Positions 40,739 to 50,976 of a stretch of DNA of 64,000 bases are shown piece by piece; the stretch's first letter is position 1; each line of letters starts with the position of its first letter. The translations under genes were made by a program, and so were the position numbers. This DNA is from Bacterioplanoides sp. SCSIO 12839 (GTDB taxonomy: Bacteria; Pseudomonadota; Gammaproteobacteria; Pseudomonadales; Oceanobacteraceae): NCBI RefSeq assembly GCF_024397975.1, contig NZ_CP073745.1, positions 1,762,501 through 1,826,500 of the forward strand, in the 5' to 3' direction. Below the pieces are notes generated by a model. The model was given only the letters and a program-made list of their open reading frames with translations, did not search any database and was not told the DNA's origin.

Positions 40739-41935
40739 ATGACCACTATCGGAACCCCTTTTTCGTCAACTGCCACCCGAGTGCTGCTATGCGGTGCCGG
40801 AGAATTGGGCAAGGAAGTCGCTATTGAGTTGCAACGCCTGGGTTGTGAAGTTATTGCGGTGGATCGTTACGCCAACGCACCGGCGATGCAGGTCGCGGAT
40901 CGCAGCCATGTGATCAGTATGCTGGATGGTGAAGCACTGCGTCGTGTGATTGAACAGGAGCAGCCGCAACTGGTGGTGCCTGAAATTGAAGCTATTGCCA
41001 CTGATACGCTGGCGCAGCTGGAGTCTGAGGGTGTGAATATTGTGCCAACGGCACGGGCCACTCAGCTAACGATGAATCGTGAAGGCATTCGTCGTCTGGT
41101 TGCAGAGACACTCAATATCCCTACGTCTTCTTATGAATTTGCAGCCACCGAAGCGGAGTTTCTGGCAGCGGCAGAGCGCATTGGTTTTCCGTGTCTGGTG
41201 AAGCCGATTATGAGCTCTTCTGGTAAGGGCCAGAGTTTTGTGCGCGAAGCCGGGCAATTAAAAGCCGCCTGGGATTATGCTCAGGAAGGTGGCCGTGCTG
41301 GAAAAGGCAAAGTGATTGTTGAAGGTTTTGTCGACTTTGATTTTGAAATCACTCTGCTGACCATTCGCCACCACAACGAACAGGGTGAGACCATTACCAG
41401 CTTCTGTGAACCCATTGGTCATCGCCAGCAAGACGGCGATTATCAGGAGTCCTGGCAGCCACAGGCCATGTCACAAGTTGCGCTGGAAAAGGCTCAGCAA
41501 ATAGCTGAGCAGGTAACCAGTGAACTCGGTGGTTTGGGGCTGTTTGGTGTAGAACTGTTTATTAAAGGCGAAGACGTGATTTTCTCAGAAGTTTCGCCAC
41601 GCCCTCATGATACCGGGCTGGTGACGCTGATTTCGCAGGACCTGTCGGAATTTGCATTACACGCTCGCGCTATTTTGGGATTGCCGATTCCGAATATTCG
41701 CCAACATGGCCCATCCGCGTCGGCCGTGTTATTGGTTGCCGGTGAATCACAGCAAATGCAATACGCTGGTTTGGGTAAAGCGCTGGCGGTGGCAGATACT
41801 CAGCTGCGTTTATTTGGTAAGCCAGAGGTTCAGGGTAAACGCCGCCTCGGGGTAGCCTTAGCAAAAGACCAGACGGTCGAAGCGGCTAAGGAGAAGGCTT
41901 TGTCGGTGGTAGCTGAAATACAGGTGACTCTGTAA
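40739..41935 (+). CDS. purT: Formate-dependent phosphoribosylglycinamide formyltransferase 2
   Basis: ATP-grasp enzyme of purine synthesis that makes formyl-GAR from GAR, formate and ATP. Marks: [20 protein letters not shown] at the N-terminus, [35 protein letters not shown] and [15 protein letters not shown]. Length 398 is normal. The 3' end overlaps the convergent GGDEF gene by 50 bp. Confidence 0.96.
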   Translation: MTTIGTPFSSTATRVLLCGAGELGKEVAIELQRLGCEVIAVDRYANAPAMQVADRSHVISMLDGEALRRVIEQEQPQLVVPEIEAIATDTLAQLESEGVNIVPTARATQLTMNREGIRRLVAETLNIPTSSYEFAATEAEFLAAAERIGFPCLVKPIMSSSGKGQSFVREAGQLKAAWDYAQEGGRAGKGKVIVEGFVDFDFEITLLTIRHHNEQGETITSFCEPIGHRQQDGDYQESWQPQAMSQVALEKAQQIAEQVTSELGGLGLFGVELFIKGEDVIFSEVSPRPHDTGLVTLISQDLSEFALHARAILGLPIPNIRQHGPSASAVLLVAGESQQMQYAGLGKALAVADTQLRLFGKPEVQGKRRLGVALAKDQTVEAAKEKALSVVAEIQVTL

Positions 41936-43481
41936 TTTCGGTATGTTGATCAATCAGGGTGCAGCGGCAGCAATTCCGCCCTGCATCCTTGGCCGAATAA
42001 AGAGCGGCATCTGCCGCGCGAAACCAGTCATCGGTGTTGAGATTTTGCAGCCAGCTGCCAGTTTCTTTCAGCCAGGCAATGCCAAAACTGACGGTCAGTC
42101 GGTCGCTGGTGGTTGAACCTTTATGTGGAATATCCAATGCACGAATCTTGTTTTGTATCAATGCGTTCAGAGCGCTGAGATCGTCCTGATTGCGCAGATA
42201 GCACAATAAAACAAACTCCTCGCCGCCGTAGCGGAAGGCGTATTCATCCTGACGTTGAGTGCACGACTCTAATGCCTTACCGACCTGCCGGATAACCTGG
42301 TCACCTAATTGATGGCCATAAATGTCATTAAATTGCTTGAAGTGATCAATGTCGATCAGGATTAGCGCGATGTTTTGTTGGTGTCGCTGGCTGCGGCGCC
42401 AGGCTTGTTGCAGCTTGTCTTCAAATGCCCGCCGGTTACAAATGCCGCTCAGTTCATCGGTCAGTGATAATTCGGTCAGTTCAGAGCGTTGTTTTTGCAC
42501 CCGTGACTGAAGGTCGTTAAAGGTGGAGCGTAATTCTTTGAGTTCTTTAACCTGAATAAATGGCAATGGATTCAGTTCTGGTAAGGGTTTGATATTAGAG
42601 CGGCGTAAATGATAAGTAACGTAGCGCAGTGGCTCGGTCACCAGGCCCAGAAAAGCGAGATACAGGATCAGCGGAATAACCGCGACCAGAATATAAGTGA
42701 GGTAAAGTTCATTGGGAATCAACTGGGGCATCAGGCTGTTGGGAACACGAACTTCTAATTGAACCGGTGCTTTGCCCAGTGGGTTGGTCAGGCAACGTTT
42801 TACTGATTGCTGCAATTCTGTAATAGCTACGTCGGCGGGTGTGCAGTCACTTGCTGGGTTGCTGTAAGTGGCAAAAGTGACTCCGGTAATGTCTTGTATT
42901 TGATGCCAGAATGATTTTGATAATGGTTTGGCAAACAGAAAATATCCATTGCTGGTGATGTCCGCGGCTGAGTTACTGATCTCCGCAATAGAGATGATAT
43001 ACAGTTTTTCATCAACCCGATAAATACCGGCTGTTTGTGCCAGCTGCTGGATGGTTTGGTCTTTCGATTGTTGTTGTACCCAGTGGCTGATAGGGGATGA
43101 TTCTTCACTAAGGAAATCGCCATTCTGTAATTGTTGGCTGAGTAAAATATCGCCATCGTTGTTCAAAATGGCGCTGGCTGAAAGGCCCAGGCTGGTGTAG
43201 TTGGCGGCCACAATATTAGGTGCCTGATCCAGTTTGCCGTCGGAAGCAACAAAGGCATAGACATCATTCCATTGGGCATAATCGATGGTCACACTCAGCT
43301 GTTGTAGCAGGTGTAGAGAGACCAGGCCGGTAATGCTGTTTATTTCCCGTTGCTGAATATGCTGTATCTTGTCCAGTTCTTGTGGGTAGAACCACACGGC
43401 ACGCGAAATCACAAACCCAGCGAACAATAGCAGCAGGTAGATGCCCGATAATATCAGTGCGATTTTGCGAATAGTCAGCAT
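41886..43481 (-). CDS. CHASE4-like sensor diguanylate cyclase
   Basis: Two membrane helices (about 8-28 and 260-282) bracket a periplasmic region that fits CHASE4: [14 protein letters not shown] is its usual opening, and [10 protein letters not shown] follows later. After a coiled linker the GGDEF domain reads [23 protein letters not shown] and [15 protein letters not shown] is a functional variant. At the I-site position the sequence is R-Q-D-E, so Glu replaces Asp and feedback inhibition may be weak. The stop codon lies inside purT, 50 bp from its end. Confidence 0.92.
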   Translation of the reverse strand: MLTIRKIALILSGIYLLLLFAGFVISRAVWFYPQELDKIQHIQQREINSITGLVSLHLLQQLSVTIDYAQWNDVYAFVASDGKLDQAPNIVAANYTSLGLSASAILNNDGDILLSQQLQNGDFLSEESSPISHWVQQQSKDQTIQQLAQTAGIYRVDEKLYIISIAEISNSAADITSNGYFLFAKPLSKSFWHQIQDITGVTFATYSNPASDCTPADVAITELQQSVKRCLTNPLGKAPVQLEVRVPNSLMPQLIPNELYLTYILVAVIPLILYLAFLGLVTEPLRYVTYHLRRSNIKPLPELNPLPFIQVKELKELRSTFNDLQSRVQKQRSELTELSLTDELSGICNRRAFEDKLQQAWRRSQRHQQNIALILIDIDHFKQFNDIYGHQLGDQVIRQVGKALESCTQRQDEYAFRYGGEEFVLLCYLRNQDDLSALNALIQNKIRALDIPHKGSTTSDRLTVSFGIAWLKETGSWLQNLNTDDWFRAADAALYSAKDAGRNCCRCTLIDQHTEITESPVFQLPPTKPSP

Positions 43482-43509
43482 GAAATTTTTGGTGCTCCGG
43501 TGGAACCCT

Positions 43510-43591
43510 GAAATCTAGGTGCTTCTGAAATCTAAGCGCTTCTGAATTGTTCAGAGCACCCTAGATTATTCAGAACACCCTGGATTATTCA
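43510..43591. repeat. Short direct and inverted repeats upstream of Cu/Zn exporter
   Basis: A 17-bp unit is repeated twice in tandem (43510-43526, 43527-43543, 15 of 17 identical), followed by a 19-bp unit repeated 2.4 times (from 43546, 43565 and 43584). The second unit is close to the reverse complement of the first (GAAATCTAGGTGCTTCT against TTCAGA-CACCCTAGATT), so the whole can form hairpins. Confidence 0.75.
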
Positions 43592-43711
43592 AAAGTATAG
43601 AAGGTAAACACCGTTTTGCTGTTATGGTAGGACTGAACCTTGATTCAGCGGGTTATCACAGAGTAAGAAAGCCCGGTATCATCGACTCGCAATGAGTTTC
43701 CGGAGAAAACA

Positions 43712-44947
43712 ATGTCGTGTTGCGATAAACCTGAAAACACTTCTGCATCCTCGTGTTGCCCATCCGAAAATAAGATGACTACGACATCTGCGCCTGGATG
43801 CTGTGGCTCGGTAGCCAAGGGTTCTGCAACCAATGCTCAGACAGCACCAGAAGCTATGTCGGGCAGCTGTTGTGCCCCCTCTGATGGTGGTAAGCCGAAA
43901 ACAGACTGGATATTTGTGGTTTGTGCGCCCGCCGTTGTATTGGGCTATCTGCTGTTTTTGTGGCTGGAAAGTGGTTTTGTGGGCAGTGGTTATGTCGAAA
44001 GTGGCCACGAGCATATGGCACAGCCTCTGGTTTGGTGGCAAACCATGATTCACACGTCTTATGAGATGGTTAACGCCATGTGGTGGGGGATTTTGTCAGC
44101 CGCTTTTTTTGTTGGCTTGCTGGGTCGGATTCCACGAGAACTGATTATGTCGGTGTTAGGCCGTGGTGGCACAAAACGAGGTTTATTCCGCGCCACACTG
44201 GCTGGGTTGATGCTGGATTTATGTAATCACGGCATTTTAATGGTGGGCATGAAGCTGTATGAGCGTGGCGCCAGTATTGGCCAGGTGATGGCATTTCTGA
44301 TTGCCAGTCCGTGGAATTCATTGACGCTGACGTTAATTTTGGTGGGCTTGATTGGCTTGCCACTGACGCTACTGTTTATTGTGGCTTCGATGGTGATCGC
44401 CTGGATCAGTGGTTGGCTATTCGATCGGCTGGTCGAACGCGGCACCTTACCCGATAACCCTCATCAACAGGAATTCACTCAAATTCCATTTTGGCCAACC
44501 TTAAAATCAACCTGGCGTGAGCAAGACTGGAGCGCTAAGGCGTTAGCGGCCATGTTCTGGCAGGGGTTAAAAGAATCAAAAATGGTGCTGCGCTGGGTAT
44601 TCTTCGGCATTGTGCTGGTGGCTCTGATTCGTGCTTTTGTGCCAGAAGACAGCTTTGGTGTGTGGTTTGGTGCCAGCCTGTCTGGCTTATTCCTGACTTT
44701 GCTGGCAACAACAGTGATTGAAGTGTGCTCTGAAGGCTCCAGCCCGATTGCCGCTGATCTGGTTAACCGGGCCGGTGCGCCGGGCAATGCCTTTACCTTC
44801 CTGATGGCCGGTGCCGCGACGGATTACACTGAAATTATGGCGCTGCGGGATACCACTCAGAGCTGGAAAATAGCGCTGTTTTTGCCATTAATCTCAGTGC
44901 CCCAGGTATTGTTTATTGGTTGGTTGATCAATCTTTACGCCGCCTGA
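43712..44947 (+). CDS. SO_0444 family Cu/Zn efflux permease
   Basis: Predicted metal exporter. The first 60 residues are soluble and carry four Cys pairs (MSCCDKP, SSCCPSE, PGCCGSV, GSCCAPS), a metal-binding tail typical for this family. After it come about ten membrane helices of the ArsP/DUF318 permease type, with LMLDLCNHGILMVGMKLYE and VCSEGSSPIAADLV in the two halves. ATG 43712 has GGAG 8 nt upstream. Expected to export Cu or Zn; the repeated block before it may be regulatory. Confidence 0.9.
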   Translation: MSCCDKPENTSASSCCPSENKMTTTSAPGCCGSVAKGSATNAQTAPEAMSGSCCAPSDGGKPKTDWIFVVCAPAVVLGYLLFLWLESGFVGSGYVESGHEHMAQPLVWWQTMIHTSYEMVNAMWWGILSAAFFVGLLGRIPRELIMSVLGRGGTKRGLFRATLAGLMLDLCNHGILMVGMKLYERGASIGQVMAFLIASPWNSLTLTLILVGLIGLPLTLLFIVASMVIAWISGWLFDRLVERGTLPDNPHQQEFTQIPFWPTLKSTWREQDWSAKALAAMFWQGLKESKMVLRWVFFGIVLVALIRAFVPEDSFGVWFGASLSGLFLTLLATTVIEVCSEGSSPIAADLVNRAGAPGNAFTFLMAGAATDYTEIMALRDTTQSWKIALFLPLISVPQVLFIGWLINLYAA

Positions 44948-44959
44948 TCTGTATTCACA

Positions 44960-45007
44960 ATAAAACACCTGTATATTGGTTGTATAAATCATGTATAGGT
45001 GTTTTAT
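44960..45007 (+). promoter_or_regulatory. Inverted repeat covering the ribosome site of the DUF3833 gene
   Basis: ATAAAACACCT (44960-44970) pairs with AGGTGTTTTAT (44997-45007); five more pairs including two G-U extend it to 16, leaving a 16-nt loop. The right arm holds AGGTG and the A and U of ATG 45006. It could block translation, end the upstream transcript or be a DNA operator. Confidence 0.5.
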
Positions 45008-45596
45008 GTTATACCGTTATCTTCTTGTTTTGTCGTCTTCTGCATTAGCCGCTTGTGGCAGTGTTGAAGTGTCGACCAATGAATCATTCCCCCACGAGTT
45101 AAACCCTCGCACCTTTTTTGAAGGAAAGATTTGCGCAGATGGGGTGGTACGTGATTATTCCGGACAGCAGATTCGCCACTTTAATGCCGAGATTATTGCC
45201 AGCTGGGATAGCGATGGAGTCGGCACCTTAGCCGAAGAATTTCGTTTTAACGACGGAATTGAATACCGTACCTGGACGCTGGCACCGCTGATGGAGGATG
45301 AGACCGTTGTCGCTTATTCAGCATCCGCCACAGATGTGCCACAAGCCACACGCATGGAGTTTTCCGGTAATGCCATTCATATGGATTATCAGCTGAATTA
45401 TCAGACTGGCGTTGACGATTCTGGCAAACCAGAAACCCTATCGCTGACCATGACGGATCGTATGTATCAGGTTGCTGAGGGTGTGGTGGTGAACGAAACC
45501 ATGATGTCGAAGTTTGGTATCGACGTAGGGCAGGTGCTACTGGTGATGCGCCAGGTCGGCGAAGAACATTCCTGCTGGATGAATGAGGGCGTTTAG
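45006..45596 (+). CDS. DUF3833 family lipoprotein
   Basis: Lipoprotein with a lipobox near residue 17 (ALAAC). The mature part has the DUF3833 pattern: NPRTFFEGKICADGVVRDYS, then FRFNDGIEYRTWTLAPL and NETMMSKFGIDVGQVLL. Function unknown; members are found beside chalcone isomerase-like or lipid genes in other species. ATG 45006 is preferred because of AGGTG upstream; ATG 44991 adds five residues. Confidence 0.85.
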   Translation: MLYRYLLVLSSSALAACGSVEVSTNESFPHELNPRTFFEGKICADGVVRDYSGQQIRHFNAEIIASWDSDGVGTLAEEFRFNDGIEYRTWTLAPLMEDETVVAYSASATDVPQATRMEFSGNAIHMDYQLNYQTGVDDSGKPETLSLTMTDRMYQVAEGVVVNETMMSKFGIDVGQVLLVMRQVGEEHSCWMNEGV

Positions 45597-45605
45597 CCCT
45601 CATTC
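45581..45605 (+). terminator. Terminator of DUF3833 gene
   Basis: Perfect 10-bp stem GAATGAGGGC / GCCCTCATTC with loop GTTTA (which includes most of the stop codon), followed by TTATTT. Confidence 0.7.
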
Positions 45606-45648
45606 TTATTTGGGTATCAGGCTGATTTTGCCTCGGTTGTTTAAGATC

Positions 45649-47055
45649 TCAGGCTGATAGTGGACTGCCCCATAAATCGTATTCATCAGAGTGCTCAATT
45701 ACCACGTCGATCATGTCACCCGGCTGGCAATCCTGAAAGCCATTCAGATACACCATGCCGTCGATGTTTGGCGCATCCGCATACGTGCGGCCGATTGCGC
45801 CTTCTTCGTCGACTTCATCGATCAATACCGTCATGGTTTGGCCAATACGTCGTGCTAATTTACGGTTACTGATTTCTTGCGCTTTGGCCATAAAGCGTTC
45901 CCAGCGCTCTTGTTGAATATCTTCTGGGATATGATCCGGCAGTTCATTGGCCTTAGCGCCTTCAACCGGGCTGTATTTAAAGCAGCCAACCCGATCTAAC
46001 TCGGCTTCGTCCAGCCAGTCGAGCAGGATCTGGAAGTCTTCTTCGGTTTCACCCGGGAAACCCACCACAAACGTCGAGCGTAATACCAGGTTAGGCACTT
46101 GCTCGCGCCATTTCTTAATGCGTTCCAGGGTGTTTTCCGCATGAGCCGGGCGCTTCATCAGCTTCAAAATGCGTGGGCTGGCGTGCTGGAAGGGAATGTC
46201 CAGATACGGCAGCACTTTGCCTTCGGCCATCAGCGGCATGATGTCATCCACGCTTGGATACGGGTACACATAATGCAAACGTACCCAGGCACCCAGTTTG
46301 CTCATCTGATTACACAAATCGTAAAGCTTGGTTTTCACCGGCATGCCATCCCAGAAACCAGTACGGTATTTCACATCCACACCGTAGGCCGAAGTATCCT
46401 GAGAAATCACCAATAACTCTTTAGTGCCGGCTGCCACCAGACGTTTGGCTTCATCAAGCACATCACCCACCGGACGGCTGACTAATTTGCCGCGCATATC
46501 CGGGATAATGCAGAAGGTACAGCTGTGGTTGCAGCCTTCGGAAATCTTCAGATACGAATAATGACGCGGGGTCAGTTTTACGCCTTCTTCCGGCACCAAA
46601 TCGATAAACGGATTGTGATCTTGTGTCGGTGGTACCCATTCATGTACCGCATCCATCACTTCTTCGTAGGCATGAGCACCGGTAATGGCTAATACGCCCG
46701 GGTTTTCTTCTTTGATCAGTTCCGCATCGGCGCCTTTACCCATGCAGCCGGTCACGATCACTTTGCCATTTTCAGTCATGGCTTCACGAATGGCATCCAG
46801 CGATTCTTGTTTGGCGGAGTCGATAAAACCGCAGGTATTCACCACAACCACATCGGCATCGGTGTAGTTGTTGCTGATTTCGTAGCCATTAAGTTGCAGC
46901 TGAGTCAGGATTTTTTCACTGTCGACCGAATTTTTCGGACAGCCCAAACTAACCATGCCAACACGGCCGTTAGAGGGCAGCTCACTGCTGCTAGGGTCAA
47001 AGTTACTGGCATCAGATTCAAAGCTTGCGCCTTCGGAAATCGGTGGGTTGCTCAT
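45649..47055 (-). CDS. rimO: Ribosomal protein S12 methylthiotransferase RimO
   Basis: Radical-SAM enzyme adding a methylthio group to Asp88/89 of ribosomal protein S12. N-terminal cluster ligands occur in [20 protein letters not shown] and GCMGKGAD; the radical-SAM motif is CNHSCTFC near residue 172; a C-terminal TRAM domain follows from about 400. The N-terminus is about 25 residues longer than E. coli RimO, with an acidic Ser-rich leader; later starts are possible. Single gene. Confidence 0.95.
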   Translation of the reverse strand: MSNPPISEGASFESDASNFDPSSSELPSNGRVGMVSLGCPKNSVDSEKILTQLQLNGYEISNNYTDADVVVVNTCGFIDSAKQESLDAIREAMTENGKVIVTGCMGKGADAELIKEENPGVLAITGAHAYEEVMDAVHEWVPPTQDHNPFIDLVPEEGVKLTPRHYSYLKISEGCNHSCTFCIIPDMRGKLVSRPVGDVLDEAKRLVAAGTKELLVISQDTSAYGVDVKYRTGFWDGMPVKTKLYDLCNQMSKLGAWVRLHYVYPYPSVDDIMPLMAEGKVLPYLDIPFQHASPRILKLMKRPAHAENTLERIKKWREQVPNLVLRSTFVVGFPGETEEDFQILLDWLDEAELDRVGCFKYSPVEGAKANELPDHIPEDIQQERWERFMAKAQEISNRKLARRIGQTMTVLIDEVDEEGAIGRTYADAPNIDGMVYLNGFQDCQPGDMIDVVIEHSDEYDLWGSPLSA

Positions 47056-47278
47056 TGGCAGGCCTCTATCAAATCAAGCGAAACGGTGCTGCTGAGCATT
47101 ATTGGAATAAGAATCAGATATGGCGATTAAGCCTGCTCAGGCAATCAACTCAGGTTACAATGCTGACATGCCAACGTTGTATTCAGTAACCTCGTTGGCA
47201 GGAATAAGTACCTAAGCGGAAAGCGGGCGATTGTAACGATTTTCGCGGTCTGCGTCATGCCTGTGTCGAGAGGATGTT

Positions 47279-47614
47279 ATGGCCACCAATGAACAGATTC
47301 TGAATGTCATTAACACGCTGGATCAGTCCTCAGCGGATGTGGTGGCGATACAGCGAGCACTGGCACAAACAGGTTTGCCAGAGCCACAGGTTGAAGAAAG
47401 CCTGTTATTAATTGCACTGGCTTTTTGCCGTGCGGCTTATCGGTTTCGTCCTGAGGTATCAGAATTGCCAACGGATGCGGATTTTTTGCAATCGGATCTC
47501 TATCAGGCTGCATATCAGGTAGCCAGCAGTTGTGCCTTGAGTGAAGCCATTCATGTGGATGTCTTTAACACGATCGTAAAATTCAGCCCGGAGTATCAAT
47601 ATTTCCGACGCTGA
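47279..47614 (+). CDS. Hypothetical protein, 111 residues
   Basis: Cytosolic, mostly helical, acidic. No known domain seen; there is no signal or membrane segment. ATG 47279 is preceded by GAGAGGATGTT, giving a usable ribosome site. Codon use looks like its neighbours, so I accept it as a real gene. Function unknown. Confidence 0.7.
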   Translation: MATNEQILNVINTLDQSSADVVAIQRALAQTGLPEPQVEESLLLIALAFCRAAYRFRPEVSELPTDADFLQSDLYQAAYQVASSCALSEAIHVDVFNTIVKFSPEYQYFRR

Positions 47615-47687
47615 ATTTGCGGATAGTGCATAGAGTGTTGGCCAACATTTTGATTAGATCGCGCGCGAACTTCAGGGAATTCCTTTT

Positions 47688-48893
47688 ATGTCTTATCGTT
47701 ATCTGTGGCAACGTATATCGTGCGCAGCATTGCTTTTTCTGGCGGCCAATAGCTGGTCTCTGGATGTTGAACAGTTTATTGACCCAATCGACGGGCATCC
47801 GGATATGTCTCAATATCTGTCGGAGAATGCGTTTGGCTTCTTACCGATTCCCATTGTGATCACTGAACCGGCTGTCGGCGCCGGGTTGGGTGTTGCCGGT
47901 TTGTTTTTTCATGAAACTGACGAGGAAGCGGCGGCACGTAAGCAAGCCATGTCGGGGGAGAACGCAGGTAAACACTTATTGCCACCCAGTGTATCCGCCA
48001 TTGCAGCAGCTTATACCGGCAACGGCTCCACCTTTTTAGGTGCCGGGCACATGGGTTTTTTTGATCAGGGGCGGATTCGTTACCGGGGAGCTGCCGGGGT
48101 CGCCGATGTCACCGTTGACTATTACAGTCTCGGCGGTGTCGAGTTACCTAAGCCGGTTGGTATTAAAACCGAAGCGCTGGCGGTCTTTCAGACATTGAAG
48201 TTTCAGGTTCAGGATAAACCAATCTTTGTAGGGCTGATTCAGCGTTATTTGGATGCTGATCTGAGTCTCGACGGTGATGTACTCGATGATCAACCTGATA
48301 GCCCAACGGGTATCCTGTTGCAAGAACTTAACGATCTGGCGACCCGTGAGATTACAACGTCAGGCTTGGGTGCTGGTGTTGAGCTGGACCTGCGTGACAA
48401 CGTGTTTACTCCCACCGATGGCTATTATTATGACTTCTCTTATGTGGCGTACCGTGATGCCATTGCCAGTGATATCGACTACGACTGGTATCGTTTTTCC
48501 GGCTTAAACTATTGGCCGCTGGCGAAGCAATGGCGCTTGGGGGTACGTTTTGATAGTGAAGCGGTTGATTCTGATCAGCGTCTGCCACCGTTTGCTCGTC
48601 CTGGTCTGGATATGAGAGGTATTCCGGCAGCGCGTTATCAGGGGACTCATATGGCGTTATTAGAAAGTGAACTGACCTGGCAGTTAACTTACCGCTGGAG
48701 TGTATTGGCCTTTGCTGGTGCCGGGCGAGTGTCGGAAGCACTCGACGAAATTCGTGAGGCAGACAACCAGGTAATGCGAGGGGCGGGCTTTCGCTACAAC
48801 GTGACCCGTCAGTATGGTTTTCACATGGGGATAGATATCGCCCGCGGCCCGGAGGAAACCGTTTGGTATATCCAGGCAGGCTCGGCTTGGTAA
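47688..48893 (+). CDS. BamA/TamA-like outer-membrane barrel protein
   Basis: Exported protein of 401 residues. After a signal peptide (ending near LAANS) comes a segment VITEPAVGAGLGVAGLFFHE, typical of the first strands of Omp85-type barrels lacking POTRA domains, then strands with LGAGVELDLRDNVFTPTDGY and a final strand ending AW. It is shorter than BamA and lacks POTRA repeats, so an assembly role is not expected. Substrate or role unknown. Confidence 0.82.
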   Translation: MSYRYLWQRISCAALLFLAANSWSLDVEQFIDPIDGHPDMSQYLSENAFGFLPIPIVITEPAVGAGLGVAGLFFHETDEEAAARKQAMSGENAGKHLLPPSVSAIAAAYTGNGSTFLGAGHMGFFDQGRIRYRGAAGVADVTVDYYSLGGVELPKPVGIKTEALAVFQTLKFQVQDKPIFVGLIQRYLDADLSLDGDVLDDQPDSPTGILLQELNDLATREITTSGLGAGVELDLRDNVFTPTDGYYYDFSYVAYRDAIASDIDYDWYRFSGLNYWPLAKQWRLGVRFDSEAVDSDQRLPPFARPGLDMRGIPAARYQGTHMALLESELTWQLTYRWSVLAFAGAGRVSEALDEIREADNQVMRGAGFRYNVTRQYGFHMGIDIARGPEETVWYIQAGSAW

Positions 48894-48973
48894 TGGTACC
48901 TTTCTGTTGCACCTGCAGAGAGACTGTTGGCGCAATATAGAGAGTGCTGAGGTAATACGGTATAAAGCCCGGC

Positions 48974-50035
48974 ATGAAACAGAAAATTCTATTGCTGTCG
49001 GCTTATCGTTCCGACAGTCACGCTTATTGGGCCGATTGGCTGCAGCAGGAAATCGGTGGCGAGCACGGAGTGGAATGGCGGGTGCTGGAGTTGCCCGGGC
49101 GTTATTTTCGCTGGCGTATTCGTGGTAATCCGCTGTCCTGGCTGAACGAGTTAACCGAGTTGCTGCAGCACTGGCAGCCGAACCGTATTTTGGCGACGTC
49201 GATGGTGGATGTCAGCACCATTCGTGGTTTGTTTCCGGCATTAGCGCACTTGCCGCTCGATTATTATTTTCACGAAAATCAATTTGCTTACCCGACCGGA
49301 GAAGGACAACACTCGTCGTTAGATCCACAAATGGTGCAGCTCTATGGCGCTTTGGCAGCGGATCGGATCTGGTTTAATTCCCGTTTTAATCAGCAGTCGT
49401 TTCTTACGGGTGTTGAGCAGTTGATGAAAAAACTACCGGATCAGGTACCAGTAGGTCTGGCAGCACAATTACAGCAGAAATGCGGCTGGTTGCCGGTGCC
49501 GGTCAGAGCTGTTCCCACTTCAGCGGTTGCCAAAACTCAGAACTTAATTGTTTGGAACCACCGCTGGGAATACGACAAAAACCCACACTTCTTTCAACAA
49601 ATTTTGCGGCAGCTGAAACAGCAGGGGATTGAGTTTTCATTGGCACTGTTAGGCCATCGTGCTCCGAAAACGCCTGAAGTACTGAAGCAGATTGAAGATG
49701 AGTTTGCCGGACATATTCTGGTTAATGGCCGGGTATCAAAAGCGGATTACCAATACTGGCTGAACCAGGCTCAGGTGGTTGCCAGTACGGCTAAACATGA
49801 ATTTCAGGGGCTTTCCATGCTGGAAGCCAGCAGCGCTGGAGCGATTCCAGTGGTGCCGGATGATTTGTGTTATCAGGAGCAATATCCCAAACAGAATCGC
49901 TACCCGGTTGATGATTTGCCTCAGGCGGTAGAGACGGTTATTGATGCGTTGCGCGGCCAGTTGTCGGTGTGTGATGTCAGTGACTGGTTAGCCGATCAGG
50001 TTAAACCGCGCTGGATCGAGGTTTTAAATCGCTGA
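48974..50035 (+). CDS. tRNA-queuosine alpha-mannosyltransferase-like glycosyltransferase (DUF3524)
   Basis: Belongs to the family whose animal member (GTDC1/QTMAN) adds mannose to queuosine in tRNA-Asp. The N-terminal DUF3524 part starts KILLLSAYRSDSHAYWADWL and has the family stretches HWQPNRILATSMVDVSTIRG and DYYFHENQFAYPTGEGQ. The second half is a GT4-like lobe (NLIVWNHRWEYDKNPHFF, STAKHEFQGLSMLEASSAGA) binding the nucleotide sugar. Whether the bacterial enzyme works on tRNA is inferred from family only. Confidence 0.9.
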   Translation: MKQKILLLSAYRSDSHAYWADWLQQEIGGEHGVEWRVLELPGRYFRWRIRGNPLSWLNELTELLQHWQPNRILATSMVDVSTIRGLFPALAHLPLDYYFHENQFAYPTGEGQHSSLDPQMVQLYGALAADRIWFNSRFNQQSFLTGVEQLMKKLPDQVPVGLAAQLQQKCGWLPVPVRAVPTSAVAKTQNLIVWNHRWEYDKNPHFFQQILRQLKQQGIEFSLALLGHRAPKTPEVLKQIEDEFAGHILVNGRVSKADYQYWLNQAQVVASTAKHEFQGLSMLEASSAGAIPVVPDDLCYQEQYPKQNRYPVDDLPQAVETVIDALRGQLSVCDVSDWLADQVKPRWIEVLNR

Positions 50036-50130
50036 TCTGAACTTTTTGCTTGTGACTGGCGTCTGAAAACTATTCAGTCACTTATTCGACGACTTATTTT
50101 TGTCGCAGCGATCATTTTTAAAGGCCACTC

Positions 50131-50976
50131 ATGAAAATAACAACCGTTACAAAAACGCTTCAGTCCGCCAGTCTGGCCGGAACCCTTATGATGGCAACGG
50201 TAATCCCCATGGCGCAGGCGGAAGATAGTGAGGACGGTTTCTGGCACACCGTTACCGAGCCAGCCTCCGGCTTGTGGTCTGTTGGCGCGGTTGCTCGTGA
50301 CAGTGCCTTTCGTGATGTTGATGTCGAAGTGAATCCGGCCTTGTTGGTGTTTGGCGGTTATGGTGATTTTTTTATTGAAGCCAACCGTATTGGTTATGGG
50401 GTTTATCGCGACGGTACCAACTTTGCCTCAGTGATTGGTAATCTGCGAACTCACACCAGTTTAAGCGATGATCAAATTGACGATAGCGATGTTCTGTCGG
50501 CTTATGATTTAGACCAGCGTGACAGTGCGTTGGAAATTGGCTTTCAGGTTGGGCGTCGTTTAGGTGCAGGCTGGGTTGGCCGGGCAGCGGTATTACAGGA
50601 TATTTCTGGCGCGCACCAGTCGCAGGAAGCAGAGCTGTTATTTTATCGCCGTGATGATGTGGCCGGTTTTCGTATCCTGACGACGGTTGGTGCTCAATAC
50701 CAGACGGAAGATTTTAACGATTATTACTTTGGTATTGATCGTGACGAAATCCGTAACAGTGCCACGCAGGATGTTTATGACGCTGGTGCCGGGTTTTCTG
50801 CCGAGTTGGAAGTTATTGCCACCTACGATTTTCACTGGGGTGGTCAGGCCGATAATAAGTGGGGCGCCTATGTTGGCTTGCGCCACTTCCAATACGATGA
50901 CGAAGTGTCCGATAGCCCGTTGGTGGGTAATGGGCTGGTACAACAATATTTTGTTGGTTTAGGAAAATACTTCTGA
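50131..50976 (+). CDS. MipA/OmpV family outer-membrane protein
   Basis: Signal peptide ending near AQAED, then a MipA/OmpV-type barrel: LWSVGAVARDSAFRDVDVEV, INRIGYGV-like strand (ANRIGYGVYRDG) and the last strand QYFVGLGKYF ending in Phe. Length 281. MipA binds murein synthases in E. coli; other members are porin-like. The 3' end overlaps the convergent hydrolase gene by 18 bp. Confidence 0.88.
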   Translation: MKITTVTKTLQSASLAGTLMMATVIPMAQAEDSEDGFWHTVTEPASGLWSVGAVARDSAFRDVDVEVNPALLVFGGYGDFFIEANRIGYGVYRDGTNFASVIGNLRTHTSLSDDQIDDSDVLSAYDLDQRDSALEIGFQVGRRLGAGWVGRAAVLQDISGAHQSQEAELLFYRRDDVAGFRILTTVGAQYQTEDFNDYYFGIDRDEIRNSATQDVYDAGAGFSAELEVIATYDFHWGGQADNKWGAYVGLRHFQYDDEVSDSPLVGNGLVQQYFVGLGKYF

